64,000 bases of DNA from Linnemannia elongata (GCA_036320915.1 JAXBDG010000022.1:372001-436000); one strand, 5' to 3'. Shown: positions 38,501 to 51,813, numbered from the stretch's first letter. Notes: generated by a model not told the origin, from the sequence alone. Numbers and translations are program-made.

Positions 38501-41129
38501 AGATTGTGTCATGCCTTATCAACCGTGATATCAGCCATCGGTTGTATGCTGTCGAATATGTCAAGGAGCACCTGGAGAACGAACACGTCTCTGATGAGCC
38601 AGAGCAGGCTGGAGATCGAGCGATTTTGGCGAGAGCTGTCTTCCAAGTTATCTCGACCGCTCTGTCAGACACTCGCGAAAAGGTGGTCTCCATCGCCTTG
38701 GCATTACTCGATCAAGTTGTTCGTAAGTCACGTTTTATCTAGAGTGAATTGCTTACAATGATCGCACCTTCAAGCCATTGCCATACTAAACAGGCTCTAC
38801 TTTGGATAATAGGGTTCTGTGTTCAAAACGAAGTCCCCAGCTCCATTTCGTATCGATCACTGGAGCCGATATTTGCGCTCTTGTTAGTCAAAGCCTCAGA
38901 CCTCAACACCCGTGTGGCGCAAGGAGCGATTGACAGGATCGTGATGCTCTGTGATGATTTCAGGAGGCAACCTTACGCCATTTTGCCTTTGGTATTCCGG
39001 CCAGCCAGGACAACGGTCCTCTACAGACAGGCCCAATCACGCGTTGAAATTGTTGCCAGGCTTGTGGACGAGTTCGGTGTCTATGACCGAGTCGCCGGTA
39101 AAGGGACCGCAGGCGGTCTCGAGTTCGAGGTAACACATATTGGTGTGCACTGTAAGAGCGCTAAAGAGGACATTTGTCTTCGCGTGCTGCATTTATTGAC
39201 TTTTTTTTCTTTTGTCTGATTCAAATTTGGCAATAGAGCATCACAGAGTTCGCGGTCCCATATCTGAGCCATACCAACGGAGAAGTTCGCGTCGCAACAC
39301 GCAAGCTTATTATTGATGTGTGCAAGTTCTTGAACAAGACCAGAGTGGAGCAGTTTCTTCCTGGCGTCAAACCATTACTTATCGAGGTATGGAATGCCCA
39401 ATGCTTTGCGACATGTTCATCCCCATTGCATAAGATAGAAGCCTAACAACTCGGAATCCACCTTTTTGTCCTCTAGAGTATTCAAAAGGAGCTAGAACCA
39501 AAGAAACGCGATCCTCATGCATTAGCTCCTTCGTCCTCGCCCGCACCCTCTCGCTCAATGTCGATGTCGACCCCCAGACCATCCAGATCGGACCTCAAGG
39601 CCAATATCTCGGACACTTCCACAACCACGACCACAACCAATTCTTCAACCACCTCGACACGGAGGCGCCAGATCCCTACTCCCGTGAAGGTAAATCTCCA
39701 TATGGATTCGCTCAAGAGTCTCTTAGTTGAACCAGACTCTCCGGGCCAGCCCAGATCTGGCCGCCAGTCTTCTCGGCAGCGTTCAGACGCGGCTGTTGCC
39801 CACCAAGCGCGTCTAAAGATGCCGCTCCGGTCTTCTATCAAGGCCACGCAGGCACTCTACTCTGGTGTGCCGAAGAGTATGGTTAAGCGAAACACTGTAA
39901 GGTCTCCAGATGAGGAAAACGAGTCGACTGCCTCTGAGGACATCAAGCTCAAGATCCCTCAAGTATCACCGTTGTTATCACGTCCAACCAACCGAACAGT
40001 GCAGGAAAGACCCAAGCCAGGCTCACTCAAGACAAAAGTCCCTCGGCAGGATCATTCTTCATCAGAGCATCTGCTCTCCTCACCAGGAGGTGGATCTCAA
40101 AGGAGCACGGAATCCTCGTCATCGCCACGATCATCGACTGGCAAGGACCGGATGTGTGTCTTCTGTGACGAGCGCAGTGATGCGTTCACGGACGAAGGGC
40201 TGGTGAAGCACTACTGGGGAGACTGTGTCATGCTTGCCAACTGCCCGTTCTGTAAAATCGTAAGTTCTTCTTCTCATGATGTGCTGAGTTTACAAATGTC
40301 TTGTCGTTGGCGTCGATTCTTATAGCCGACGTCCTACCAACTCACTTTTTGTAGATCATCGAGGTGCCGACGCTTTCGGAGCATATGCTGAAGGAATGTC
40401 CAAGACGGAAATTTGTCAAGCAGTGTGAAAACTGTCGGGAGATCATGGCAGCCGATGCCTATCTGGCCCATGTTGCCTGTGGCTGTGTTGGTAAGTGTTA
40501 TTCAACATGCTTTCTTGACAACATGGTTGCAGCTTTGTTTTTCATGCAGCTGTACAGTTGACTAATCGAAGCTCATTTCAAATGAAAATTTTCTGTGATG
40601 AAAAACAGCTGTGCCTGAATCAACGGTAAAGTGTCCTCTATGCCAGGAGGTCATGTTCCCTGACGGCGAAGCCGCATGGAAACGCCACCTGAACCAAGGA
40701 GCAGGATGTCCTATGAATAAGAAGAAGACAACTACCCCCGCCACTCCCAAAGCAAGGACTCTCCTCTCCAGCGATCAACTTCTTTCCCCGCCATCGTCCC
40801 ACAGCGGGTCAACAATCCCACGATATAGCCACACTTCGTCGTCATCGTCCTTGCCGCTCTCACCGGCATCCACGCTCTCGACGCGTTCTTCTTCTTTTGG
40901 AGGCGGCGGTACGCCGGCTACGACTGCTGCGAACCGGTACCGGAGTAGTACGACCCTTGCGTCTGCGAATGTCTCGCCGACGTCTTCGACTAGCTCGTCC
41001 TTCATGCTGGAGAAGTCGGGTATCTTGCAGCATAATAAGAATCAGCCCGCGCCCTCGGGATCTTCGCCTAGTCTTGCGTCCCTTGCTGCAGCCTCTCATG
41101 CCTATGCCCGTGACAGTCGAGATCGGTGA
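35524..41129 (+). CDS. CEP104: CEP104 (centrosomal/ciliary-tip protein, TOG and zinc-finger array)
   Basis: There are fifteen exons: 35524-35630, 35707-35727, 35786-36091, 36291-36765, 36892-36975, 37067-37286, 37375-37430, 37554-37637, 37755-37916, 38014-38722, 38813-39129, 39237-39386, 39477-40259, 40355-40490 and 40609-41129 (1376 aa). The N-terminal jelly-roll domain is clear (PYEIQMASGWDTGYPPEELV; RIRQIQILSHQYKIASKLDF). Short coiled coils follow at about 335-480, a TOG domain at about 600-890 with HEAT-like helices, and a C-terminal zinc-finger array at about 1120-1240 (CVFCDERSDAFTDEGLVKHY, CENC, CPLCQEVMF). These are the four hallmarks of CEP104, which binds microtubule plus ends, EB proteins and tubulin. 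The N-terminus before the jelly roll is about 100 residues longer than usual. Exon 2 is 21 nt; intron 4 (36766-36891) has a GC donor. Confidence 0.93.
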
Positions 41130-41305
41130 AAGTCAAGAACGAGAGATGATAGATGAAAATGATATAATGAAAAAAAAAGCTCTTCCTATATGAAGGGGGA
41201 GTAGAACTGCGTTGTAAAGAATCCCCGCCATCCTAATAATAAAACCATCGCAATGACAAACACCAGCTGAAATGATAAAAAAAAATCCTTGGTCGGACTC
41301 TTTTA

Positions 41306-44077
41306 TTATATGAACCGCATTCGCTTGGACTCTGCTGATCCAGTAGAGGTGATATTTCGACTTGGCTTGGACTGTTCCTGTCCATGTCCTTGGGTCGTCT
41401 CGAAACGAGAGGCGAGCCTTTGGCCATCGTTGACCAACGACCGGGCTTCCTCGGCTACAGCACCTGCAGACTCTGTCTCCACAAGGACGGTTTCAATCTC
41501 CCTTGCCAGCGTTGTCTGGTAGTCGTTGTCATATCTCATCAGTGATCCCACAATCTCTTTGATCTCGGCCTCGAATTTTGAGTCCAGGCTGTCAACACCC
41601 AAAACGCTTCCGCCCTCCTCATCCTCTTGTGAAGTCGTCCCAGAGGTCGAAGAGGCGAGAATTTGCGAGGTTGTAGATTTCATGGACTCGATCGTCTCGT
41701 TGTTGGAACGTGCAAGTCGAGCATTCAGGTTCTTAGCTTTAGAGACGGCCAGTTGACGGACTATATTGTGGCTCTGAAGTCTAGCCTTCTGCAAGATGAG
41801 CTGGTCCGCTGACAGGGACGCAGATCCCGATGTTTCGCACCAGGCAAGTTCAGCAGCTTCCGTTTCAGGCCCACCACTCAACAAAGAGGATTCCGTCCAG
41901 CTTGGCACAGGGAGCGGGATCAGGTGGGCATGACTAGCCTCGTAAACAACTTGACTCTGTTGGGCGAGGTCCTGCAATATCTTGATATCGTTCACACCGG
42001 TGGTATTCCTGGCGCGAACGGAGGTCGAGAGTTGGGCGAGGCCTTGGGAGAGAGATTCGGTGATATCGCCTGCGATACTGTTGGCCAGTGAAGGGACCTT
42101 TTCGAGGTTCAGTTGTACCATCTCTGTCACCTTCCTAACGTTGTGCTGTGCCTGACGCTATTATGGGAAGCAAATCATTTAAAATCAAAAACGGTTAGTT
42201 AGAAACAACAAAAATACACCAACGATTACCATCGCCTAATTGGCCCAATCCAAATCAGTACTTACCACCTTCTGATCCGCCGTCCTGGAGGCTCGTCCAA
42301 CGCCTTCAATCTTCGCCTTCAGCTCGTCTGTTGCCATAAGCCTCTCAACCAGATTTTCCTGCTCAGTCTGGATAAACTCCAGTGCGGTTCTCAATCCCCG
42401 AAGAAACGCCTTGGTTTCCTCCAACTCCTGTAAGAAATGATTCGGTTTCTTTTCTTGATCACGTCGTTGGGCTCGGAATCGCATCTCGGTGAGCAGTTGG
42501 GACTTTTCGCGTTCGCAGGCCGATACTTTGTTGAGTACTGATTCTACTTGAACCACTCTTTCAATGTGATGTCCTCGGAACATCTACATCATACAAAACA
42601 AGCATATTCATGGTCAACCTTCTCATTTTGGGAAAGCACAAAGAAACACCACACAGTAATGTCCAGCAACAGGGTTGACCTTACGTGTAAAAGACTGGCG
42701 GCCTCATTGCCTGTCGTGGTTTCTGATCCCGATCCCGATTCTGTCAGTTTTTGGTCCTTGAGTGATCCGATCGCGAGAAGTTGGGCCTTCTTGGATCCTG
42801 CAATGATTTCCAGAAAGTGGCTTACGCCGTCGCTAGTTTGCTGAAGGTGTTCGTAAAAACTCTGCATGCTGGTATTCCGTCCCTTCAATGGTCCTCGAGC
42901 CGCGTATGATTGCCTAATATAAATATAAAACATGGTGTAAGGGGATTTGATCATACGTGAACCCCAGTTTTACTTTGAAAACATAATATATCACTTACTC
43001 CACAGCGGCTTGCTTCAGTAGGCAGGATATCTCTTGCACTGTCTTCTGAAGAATAGCCTAATTGTTGAAAGTAAACATAGTCAGTCTACCTCAATCGAAC
43101 GTACCAACGATCACAGTAAAATGTCAAGCGTCTCAACACCTAATGCTCACCTCGAGCGTGTGTCGATTAGTCCCAGTTCCATGAACCAATGGTGCAATCT
43201 GAGTCTGCTGTAGGCGAGCCTGATACTCCTGAAGTATACGGATAGTCTGCATCTCCTGCTTGTGATGAATCTCTTTAACTGTTTGTAGTTGCCTCTGTTT
43301 CTTGATCCGCTCCTTGCATTCCGCAATCTCGCGTTCTATTATATTTTGAATATCATTTTTTGAGTTAGTAACAGCGCAGTGAACATGGCGCCATTGTGTT
43401 CAAGTGGGCACTACTTACGTTTGCGAGCTATGGAGAGGGTGAGTTCGTGACACTGGAGAGTCCTTGATTGTTGCTTTTGCCTCAGTGTAAGAGACTGTTG
43501 TTTCCTTGCCAGAGTTTGCTCCGCATTGGCCTTGTTCTGCTTGTCCTTGCTTTTAACAGAGCAAAATCGGTATAGCAAACGTGTGAGCGGGAACCATGAG
43601 AAACATTATAGAACATTGATTACGCGATGTGGCATGGAGACTTACAAGCGGGCTTTTAGGTTTTCTGCGAGGTATCCAAATATTGGTCCACAGGGTCCTT
43701 GACACAGGCTAGTTGAAGGTAAGGAAAAGCAAGCCCAGAGGGATGGGTTAGCAAACACAAAATAAGTTGAAGTGTCAGGAAAAAGCAGCGTCGTTGAAAC
43801 GAGATGAGTACCTAGCAAGTACTTGCGGGCTAAATTCAGGCTGCTCGTTCCTGGAGACGGAGGCGTGGAGATTGATCCGTGAGTGACTTCGTGCTCGTAT
43901 ATCGCCTCTGTCCGGTCGATAGTCGAGCTCAATTGTGCTCCACGAGTGGACACGTTCGGCCAGTTGTTGAGCATGGCTGTTTTGTTCTTGTTCCAGTTGG
44001 TCGTTGAGGTGCTGGCTCTGGTTGGGTAAGGCTACGCTGTTGTGGTCAGTGACCTTACTAGTCCATTGAAGCGCCAT
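41306..44077 (-). CDS. Coiled-coil protein, probable augmin subunit HAUS5-like
   Basis: There are eight exons: 44077-43812, 43708-43646, 43549-43419, 43335-43151, 43057-42999, 42913-42685, 42583-42266 and 42157-41306 (700 aa). The 63-nt exon 2 codes SLCQGPCGPIFGYLAENLK, which matches the N-terminal motif of augmin subunit 5 (a cysteine-containing turn, then I-x-x-Y-L and a basic helix) at about residues 90-108. The rest is almost all predicted coiled coil, rich in Gln, Glu and Lys heptads, as in HAUS5. Augmin recruits gamma-tubulin to the sides of existing microtubules for branching nucleation. Sequence conservation in this family is weak, so the call relies on one motif plus architecture; another coiled-coil protein is possible. 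It converges with CEP104 (176 bp between stops) and diverges from DNAJC11. Confidence 0.5.
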
Positions 44078-44348
44078 TGGTGTTTTTGTTGTTGATGTTT
44101 GTCTGTGGAGAATGAAAGTGAAGAGGAGAACAATGGTGGCGCGTAAAAGTGATCACAGAAATAAAGTGGCTTCCTTCAGTCCCTGAATGATTCGCGGTCC
44201 AAATCTTATTGGCTGGGGCGGAAATGCCCATTTTCGGTGGGGCTGCGAAAGGAAGGCTAACATTCGATCGTTCGGGTTCAAGAGATTCCTCTTCTTTCCT
44301 TTCTTTCCTTTCTACCATCACAACCACTACATTCGACAAAACACAACC

Positions 44349-46990
44349 ATGGATGACCCTTATGAAGACAGGTCTATGCCTGCCGACACTGGAAACGGCA
44401 ACTACGACGCCGATGACCTCGTCGACCTCGAGAACATGAAGCCCCCACAGGTCGATTACTACGCTGTCCTTAACCTCTCAAAAACTGTAAGGAATGGTCA
44501 TGCACACTTTCACTTGACTCCTGCTGCTGTAGCCTGGGAGTATGGCTGGGCATTTTCCGATCGAACCGGACAAGGACTAATGCAGATTTTGAACGTTTCC
44601 ATGGAGTGGTATAGGCATCGGAGGATGATATCAAGGATTCGTACAAGCGATTGAGCAGGATCTTTCACCCCGATAAGCATAGCGACCCGGCGCTCAAGGA
44701 GGCAGCAGAGACAAAGTTCCATGTCATCAACAAGGCGTTCGAAGGTAAAAAAGCGGGATATTGCGGGATATCCTACTCGTTCAATAGGCAAATAGGACAG
44801 CAATCTGACTCTAACCTTGACTGCCGTTCAACTTTTAATAGTGCTGAGTAACCCCCAGTTGAGAACTGCTTACGATGAGTACGGAGAGGAAGGTCTCAAC
44901 ACAAAGTGGGAAGTCGGCCACAGGGTCAAGACTGCTCAGGAGGTATGCACTCCTCTCCTTTGTTGCCCGCAGGATGACAGTTTTCGATTTTGACATCCTG
45001 GACATGAGAGAGGTTAATGGTTCTCACCCTTTTTGTCTCTCAATACCGCGACCTTTATAGCTGCGCGAGGAGTATTCTCGTCTAGCGAGAGAGAAGCGTG
45101 AGATGGAGCTCGAGAGTCTAGTCAGGAACAAAAACGACATCACGATCAATGTGGACGCTACCCGTGTGTTTAAGAACCAGGAAATCATGTCACCATTCGG
45201 AGGCACCGCGTTTGCCAAAAAATCTCGGGGAAGTATACTGGATCCACTCAAGAGGGCCGAGATCTTGCAGCTCTACATGAAGAACTCGTTCGAGGTAAGG
45301 GCTTCCCTCTTTACATGTCAAACGAGCTGCTGCTTAAAAGCGAGTCGTTTCGGTGTCGTTCTGACCAGCTTTTCCTTTTCTTGCCTGATTGTATTTGCCA
45401 GACTCAATTCGGACCTAGGACACAGTTCATTGTTGGAGGACAGATGACTTCTAGATCAGGAATGGGCGGAGGAAACGTTGTCGGCACTATTCGACACGCT
45501 TTTTCCGACAAGCTGAACGTTGAGGTATTGTAATCTGCTCAGGACTTAGTTCTTCAGGCATCTGTCGCTTGCGGGACCTGTGATCTCAACATCTCACGAC
45601 TCGACTTTATATCATATATTTCATCCTCTAGCTTGGTTCGTCATTGTTGAAGCCTAGAGTCGGAGTCTTGAAGGCCACCTACTCGATCGACCCTTTGACC
45701 TTCATCACTGGAACAGCTCAGGTGCGCAATTTCAAGGGGCCAGCACCTCTCGTCATGACATTTGGACGGAGGATCACCAAGGGCGCAACGGGATACATGA
45801 CCTACCGCACAGGAGAGTGGGCTATTGGATCGTGGGGTCCTATTTTTGAGAGACGGCGCGACTTTTCGTCCATGGCTCTCGGTATCAGCTCACAGGACGA
45901 GAACAGGGCATATCAAGTCGAGGTCCAGACGGGATTGATGCAATCTCACCTCTCTCTGGATCACACATGGACTTTGGACAGCGCCACAAAGGTTCGTGTC
46001 GGAGGAAGTCTTTCGACCACCGCCGGTATTAATGCCAGCATTGGAGGCGATCGTAAAATCACAGAGCACACCAAGGTCGGTCTCGCTGTCGAGGTCGGTC
46101 TCTCTGGAGGTGTTGCCTTCAACATCAAGTAAGTCTCTGATATCTTCATGGATACACTCGCGTCAATTCGTGTCCGACACAAGTCTTAACCCTGGATTGC
46201 CTTCCTCTCAATACTATCAGGGTCAAGCGTTTGGGTCAGAGTGTGACGATCCCAATTGTATTGGCAGCAGAGTTCAACCCTAAGCTCGCCTTCTGGGCGA
46301 CCGTAGTACCCATTTGCGCCGTCACCGCGCTAGATATTGGATACGTCAAGCCCAAGAGGAGAAAGGAGCGCGCAGAAAAGATTCAGGAACTTCGCACTGT
46401 GCACGCAGACTTTATTGCCAACCAAAAGAAGGAGGCCCAGGAGGCCATCGAGCTGTTAAGAGAATCGACAGATCGCAAGACTAGACATGAACAGGACAGG
46501 GACGGACTGGTCATTCTTGAGGCCACCTACGGAAACCTCAATGCCGCACCTGAACTCGGCCTCGTTGCGGATGTGACGATTGCTGTTCAGGCGCTTGTCA
46601 ATAATTCTCAGCTCACCATGCCCGGTGGCCACTCCAAGGTGACATTTCGTTCTTTTCTTCGAGTTCACGCATAAGTTTGTGGTAATGTGCACGGACAATT
46701 GTAACTAACCCGCATTGAATCGACGGCTTGCTATGTAATAGAATCACATTCTTGGATTTTATGACCCATGCCTCGGAGAGAAGAAGCAGCTGAGGATAAA
46801 ATATGAATTCCAGAGGAGACTACATCAAGTAGTTGTCGCAGACCAGGCGTCTGTAGCAGCTCCCGTCCGATGTAAGTTTCTCCGCCTTGGGCGTTTTTGT
46901 GTTTGATGTTTCCTTTATCAATTGATCCAAAAAGACTCACACGTTCAACTTCTCTCTTCATCTCTACTAGCCCACCTTTTGGCTCAATAG
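44349..46990 (+). CDS. DNAJC11-type mitochondrial J-domain protein
   Basis: There are nine exons: 44349-44486, 44615-44744, 44842-44942, 45061-45294, 45402-45524, 45632-46128, 46221-46638, 46742-46871 and 46971-46990 (596 aa). The J domain lies at about 36-105 (DYYAVLNLSKT, HPD at 64-66, YDEYGEEGL). The middle is beta-rich, with repeated short strands as in DNAJC11 (GPRTQFIVGGQMTSRSG; VGLAVEVGLSGGVAFNIK). The C-terminal third is the family's own helical domain (RRKERAEKIQELR; LVILEATYGNL). In animals DNAJC11 sits at the outer membrane side of the MIB super-complex with MICOS and SAM. The final exon is 20 nt and ends HLLAQ. The gene is head to head with the HAUS5-like gene, 271 bp apart. Confidence 0.92.
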
Positions 46991-47225
46991 ACAAAATGAA
47001 CAATACTTTACAGCATAGCCCCGGCCGGCTTAACGACAACAACAACCAACAGCAATTGGCATTCTACCCTACAAATGAAACACGACTCCAGACGAGCAAA
47101 ATAAAAATGCGGACAAACATAGTTGAACCCATTTCACCCCGTTTTTCACTCATGGTCGTCACCAAGGGCTACCTTGGAAGACAAAAGTAGTTCCCAAGAA
47201 CTTGTCAAGTTCGCGGGACCAAAAA

Positions 47226-47298
47226 TGCTCTCTGTGAGGATCGAACTCACGACCTTCAGATTATGAGACTGACGCTCTGCCGGCTGAGCTAAGAAAGC
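47226..47298 (-). tRNA. tRNA-Met (elongator, anticodon CAT)
   Basis: On the minus strand the acceptor GCTTTCT pairs with AGAGAGC (one G-U pair), with discriminator A. The D-arm is AGCTCAGCCGGCAGAGC, the anticodon stem TCAGT/TCTGA holds loop CTCATAA with anticodon CAT, and the T-arm is CGTGAGTTCGATCCTCACA. The length is 73 nt with no intron. A T-rich run follows the 3' end, as expected for Pol III termination. The A1-U72 pair of initiator tRNAs is absent, so it is the elongator type. Confidence 0.95.
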
Positions 47299-49511
47299 TA
47301 GGTGACAGCCAATTTTCTTAGACTTAGATAAACCTTCTTTCTTCAATTCTGCCGCTGCACGTGATTAATAAGGCCCTTAAGGAAAGGCACAATGAGATAG
47401 AAAGGGAAAAAAACGCCTAAAAAAGTAAAAAGTACCCCTAAAATAACGCGTTGAGGCAGAGAAAAGCAAACATACTTAGCAAGATTGCTACGCATCCCAA
47501 GGAGGAGAGAGAAGATATGATTTTTTTTGTAGCAAGCATGGGTGAAAGGTTTCTCAAACTGAATGCCTTCGAAAAGGCGAGCTTGTTTTTTTTGTTTGTT
47601 TGTTTTAGCACTGTGCCACCAATTGCGGTAAAAGAATCGTTTCCTTTTCTCTAACACAAACATTCTGGAAAAACGGTAACGTGTATATGCCCAAACGCTT
47701 ACAATCATAGACAAACACACACACACACACATACACACATGCTTTTTGAGCTCCAGAGATCCAAAGGTCTCATCCATTGACCATGTATCTCAAACCAACA
47801 ATCGCTGTAAAATGCATAGATACATGTCAACAAAAAAAAACGTGCATTTGATCAAATCTCCCATTTTTTTTCCTCCTCCATCATGTCCTGAGAAGGATAG
47901 CATGCTCTTCCGGCAAACGAGCAAGGGAATGTAACTTTCTTTGGAAGCGACTGATTTCAAAAGATGAAAAAAAAAAAATAATAATAATAATAATAATCGA
48001 GAAATAGAGGTATCGTGTTCTAGTATCGTTCACCTTCGCGTCTTGTCAACACGGGGGTTTTGCATGTACGACAACAATGGTTCTGTTGCGCAGTTTCAAT
48101 GTGGTATCTAGACATGATAATAAAAAGATGCAGCGAGAATGCAAGCAACGAGAGGATTGCAGCGGCGGCCGTTTATCCATGGTTCACAAAAGGAGGTAAA
48201 AAAATAGGATCCAATTGCAGCCATGGAAAGAAAATAAATCCTGTTACTATCGTGGATGGAAGGTGGATGTGCGAGGTGAGCCATTGAAATCTGACGACAG
48301 AGCACGAATGAAAATCCGTGTATGTTGTTTGGTAGAAGCGAAGTCGGTTGTACGTTGCATCTGATAAGGATCCTTGGCCTACGAACAAAAACGAAAACTC
48401 AAAAAAAAAGATTAACAAAAAGATTTACCCTCTGCGCAGACCCCTGGACTGTGCACATGGTCATCCATCATTAACACCGCACAAGCAACCCTTGGTCGCT
48501 CAAACCATATTACGAAACTATCCTCTGTGCATTTGTTGATTTTGAAGGAATAAATGACGGGACGACCCAATCAATTACACACCGTGGAGAAATAACACGG
48601 TCACTGCGCAACATTGCCTTATTAACACTTATCATTCAAACGAGAAAACATGGTTAGTCTCCGATGGCACTGCCACTCCGTCCTTATCCTTTCCCTCCCT
48701 TCCATGCCTTTTCATATCCTTCTTTTGTATGGTGTCCACTTTTCACTGTGCACTTGTAATCCTCGAAACACAGCATGCAGAACGGCCCGCAATTACCCTT
48801 GTACTTCTCACCGAAAATTGCCAAAACAAGCAAAATTGCACGGTTGAGAAGGAAAAATAAGGGGGAAGGCTGTTGAGCGCAGGAGGCAAAGTGGATTAGA
48901 CTATTAGCACTTGGCGCCAACTTCTTTTCACCCAATGGATGGTATGAAAAAGGAAGAAAAAAATACCTCGCCGCCGCTCATTTGGGCGACCCCGCCGAGA
49001 TACTAAACCACAGTTCATAGCACATTTGCGTTTCTTTTTCGGCCCCACCATTATCCCGAAGAGAGGGTCCGAGTACTGCGTTCGAAGAAGGAAGGAAGGA
49101 GATAGTAGTTTGTAAGGAGGGTCGTAATGCGGATCATCCGAAAAGGCAAATTTCGACCATGTATGCTTGCTTGCTGTGAGAGAACGAATCTATGAACAGG
49201 AAAGAAAATAAAGGGAGTGCAATTGGAAGGGGTGAAATTGGAGGGTGTGAGAGAGAGGTTGCCACAGCGCTTGGCACTGGCTTTTTTATTTTCCAGATGA
49301 CAAGGGCGAATGGCATTCTTCTAAGGGGCCGCGAGGTGGAAGACGAGAAAAGGGGAGCAGAAATGAGAGAGAGAAGGGATCATAGCGACTTGTGTCGACT
49401 TTGGACGATCAGATGAAGGAGTAGGGTGGAGTCAGAAAAATAACTGTTCTTGGAGAACGCAGGCCATATGAAAGGTGAAGGTGTCTACTGGCTTGCTTGA
49501 AAAAAAAAAAG

Positions 49512-49518
49512 TATATAA
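49512..49518 (+). promoter_or_regulatory. TATA box of monooxygenase gene 1
   Basis: TATATAA lies 121 bp upstream of the ATG at 49639, directly after an A run. The leader between is A/C-rich without upstream ATG-led frames of note. The paralogue has a similar element at the same relative place. Confidence 0.6.
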
Positions 49519-49638
49519 GCAACTCCATGATCCTTCGAAAATGAAAACAACACCATCATCAACCAACAACAAAACTCAATTGCACAAGTAACACAAATAA
49601 TCACGACTAAGCATAAGAAACACCAACCACAAACAAAA

Positions 49639-51813
49639 ATGCCATCCACTACAACACACAACCCCTCTTCATCATCCACACCAACAATCCCAGTCCTCAT
49701 CTCAGGCGCAGGACCCGTCGGCCTCTACGAAGCCCTTCTCCTGACCCAACTTGGCATTCCCGTCCGCATCATTGACCGTGACACGGCCATCTCGCCCAAC
49801 TCACGCGCCTTGGGTCTCCACGCCCGCTCCTTGGAAATCTTCCAGTTCACCGGAACCGTCAATGACTTTCTCGAGAGGGGACAAGGCATTACCAACCTCA
49901 GTTACTACATGAATGCTCGTTTGGTGGGCTCATTACCAGTGATCCAGGCGACGGATCATTCGATGTTCAGTACAGGCTTGTTCCTTGAGCAGGCCAAGAC
50001 TTCAGAGATCTTTTTGGAGAGGTTGAAGGAGCTTGGTGTGTTTGTCGAGTATGGGTGGGAGCTTTTGGATACCAAGGTTGTGGAGGGTGGACCTGGGGAG
50101 GAGGAGTATGTGGAGACGACGATTCGACGGGCGTTAGTGGGTGGTAATGTCGTCGAAGGCGAGGACCGGGTCCTGGGTGATATTGACATGCGGTCTGAGC
50201 AAAAGGACAAGGAATACGAAACGCAGGTTGTGAGGTCAAAGTACTTGGTTGCCTGCGATGGTGGACGATCGACTGTTCGACACAAGATCAACGTTGCGTT
50301 CCCTGGACGAACCCTTCCCCAAAAGACGCTCATGTGGGATGGTCATTGCGACTGTGACATTCCCTTGTCTGGACTAACGTATGTTTTAGCTCTTTATTAG
50401 CAGTGCTTTGCTATGTTTTCTTCTATCTGTAGCCATCGTTGACTTGTTCTCTAACGCTCAATATTATGTTCTTTTCAATTGCATTAGAGCGGTCAGGGGT
50501 CCTAATGGAAAAACACTGATGGTGTTTCCCATGAACGACGGTGTGGTCCGTATCGGAGTCGAAGACGTCGACATGGCCCCCGGTGAGGACTTTGAACAAA
50601 CCCTCCGCGAGCTCACCATCGAGCACTTCGAATCCGTCGTCGCCGAGACCACCTACCCCGCAAAATTTAAGGTCAAATCCACCATCTGGCTAACGGCCTT
50701 CAAGACCAACGAACGCCGTGCTGAGCGATATGTCCACAAGAACAGAATCTTTCTCGCCGGCGACGCTGCCCATGTTCATTCACCTGCCGGTGGCCAGGGA
50801 TTGAACACTGGCTTGCATGATGCCCACAACCTGGCTTGGAAGCTGGGCTACGTGCTGAACGGTCTTGCAAAGCCAGAGTTCTTGTTGCCGACTTATGAGG
50901 AGAGGGGTGCGATGGCGGATCGAGCTATTCGATTATCGTCGAAGTTGTTGACTAGAAGACTGGCCAAGGGGCTTTGGGCGGATCTCAAGGCGTACTTGTT
51001 CTTTTTGGTTGGACCTTTCATCATCAAGGTGTTTGGTTCTTTTCTCTTTGCACCTGAGGTTGCCATGGTACGTCTAATAGCGTTTTTTTTTTAACTTTTC
51101 CTTGATATTTTTTTCTTTTGGGTTTTGCACATATACTAACCCCATTTCTCCTTTTCATCCATCTTTTATGCAACCTCAAATAGCTTGATGTCGAGTACGA
51201 GAAGAACAACCTCAACAGACCCCACAAGACCCAACCCGAGCCAAAGGGCGACTACAAAGTGGGTGTCCGCGCCAAAGACGGTATACTCCTCCCCTTCTAC
51301 TCCTCCTCCCTGGCCACCGACGCAAAGGAAAAGAATGACCCTCAACCCACCCTGCGCCTCCATTCGCTATTCACAGGAATCGCCCGCTTCCACATCCTCG
51401 TCTTTGCATCTGACGCCTTGAATACCTCGGGCGCAAAGGAAATCTCAACCCTCCTTGACCACCATGTCAGCCAATGGCAATCCAAGTACACATACGCGTC
51501 GACTCTTCAAGACGGATACGCTGACAAAGATCTCTTCAAGGTGCATGTCATCGCCGGTCCCTCTTCCACCGCCTCATCATCCCCTGCTATCCTCGAGATG
51601 TCCAAGCGAGGTGTCGGAAAGGGAAAGGTCTTCGTCGACAAGGCTGGACAGACGCATCAGAAGTACGGCTTTGCGGCGACTAAGGGGTTGGGAGGCATTA
51701 CTGTGATCCGCCCGGATTCGCATGTGGGCTTCCGTGTCCATGGAGTGAATGAGCAGGCTTGGAAGGATGTTGATGAGTACTTTTCGACTGTCCTCGTTGC
51801 CCATTCCGAGTAA
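49639..51813 (+). CDS. FAD-dependent aromatic hydroxylase (phenol 2-monooxygenase type), paralogue 1
   Basis: There are three exons: 49639-50378, 50488-51067 and 51184-51813 (649 aa). It is a class A flavoprotein monooxygenase. The Rossmann FAD-binding motif GAGPVG lies at 23-28, the DG motif CDGGRSTVRHK at about 205-214, and the GD motif AGDAAHVHSPAGGQGLNTG at about 336-354, which binds the FAD ribityl/phosphate part. The last 190 residues form the thioredoxin-like C-terminal domain of the phenol hydroxylase family (KYGF and VIRPDSHVGFRV). Enzymes of this group use NADPH and oxygen to hydroxylate aromatic rings; the substrate is not evident. No signal peptide is seen, so it is probably cytosolic. 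A close paralogue follows in tandem with introns at the same places. Confidence 0.9.

Larger units (their letters stand above)
46991..49638. other. Long spacer with tRNA-Met and microsatellites
   Basis: Apart from the tRNA at 47226-47298, these 2.6 kb give no recognisable gene. They hold a CA repeat (47715-47740), an (AAT)n tract (47970-47998), T/A-rich stretches, and purine-rich sequence at 49180-49380. The right end contains the TATA box and A/C-rich leader of the first monooxygenase gene. Confidence 0.6.
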
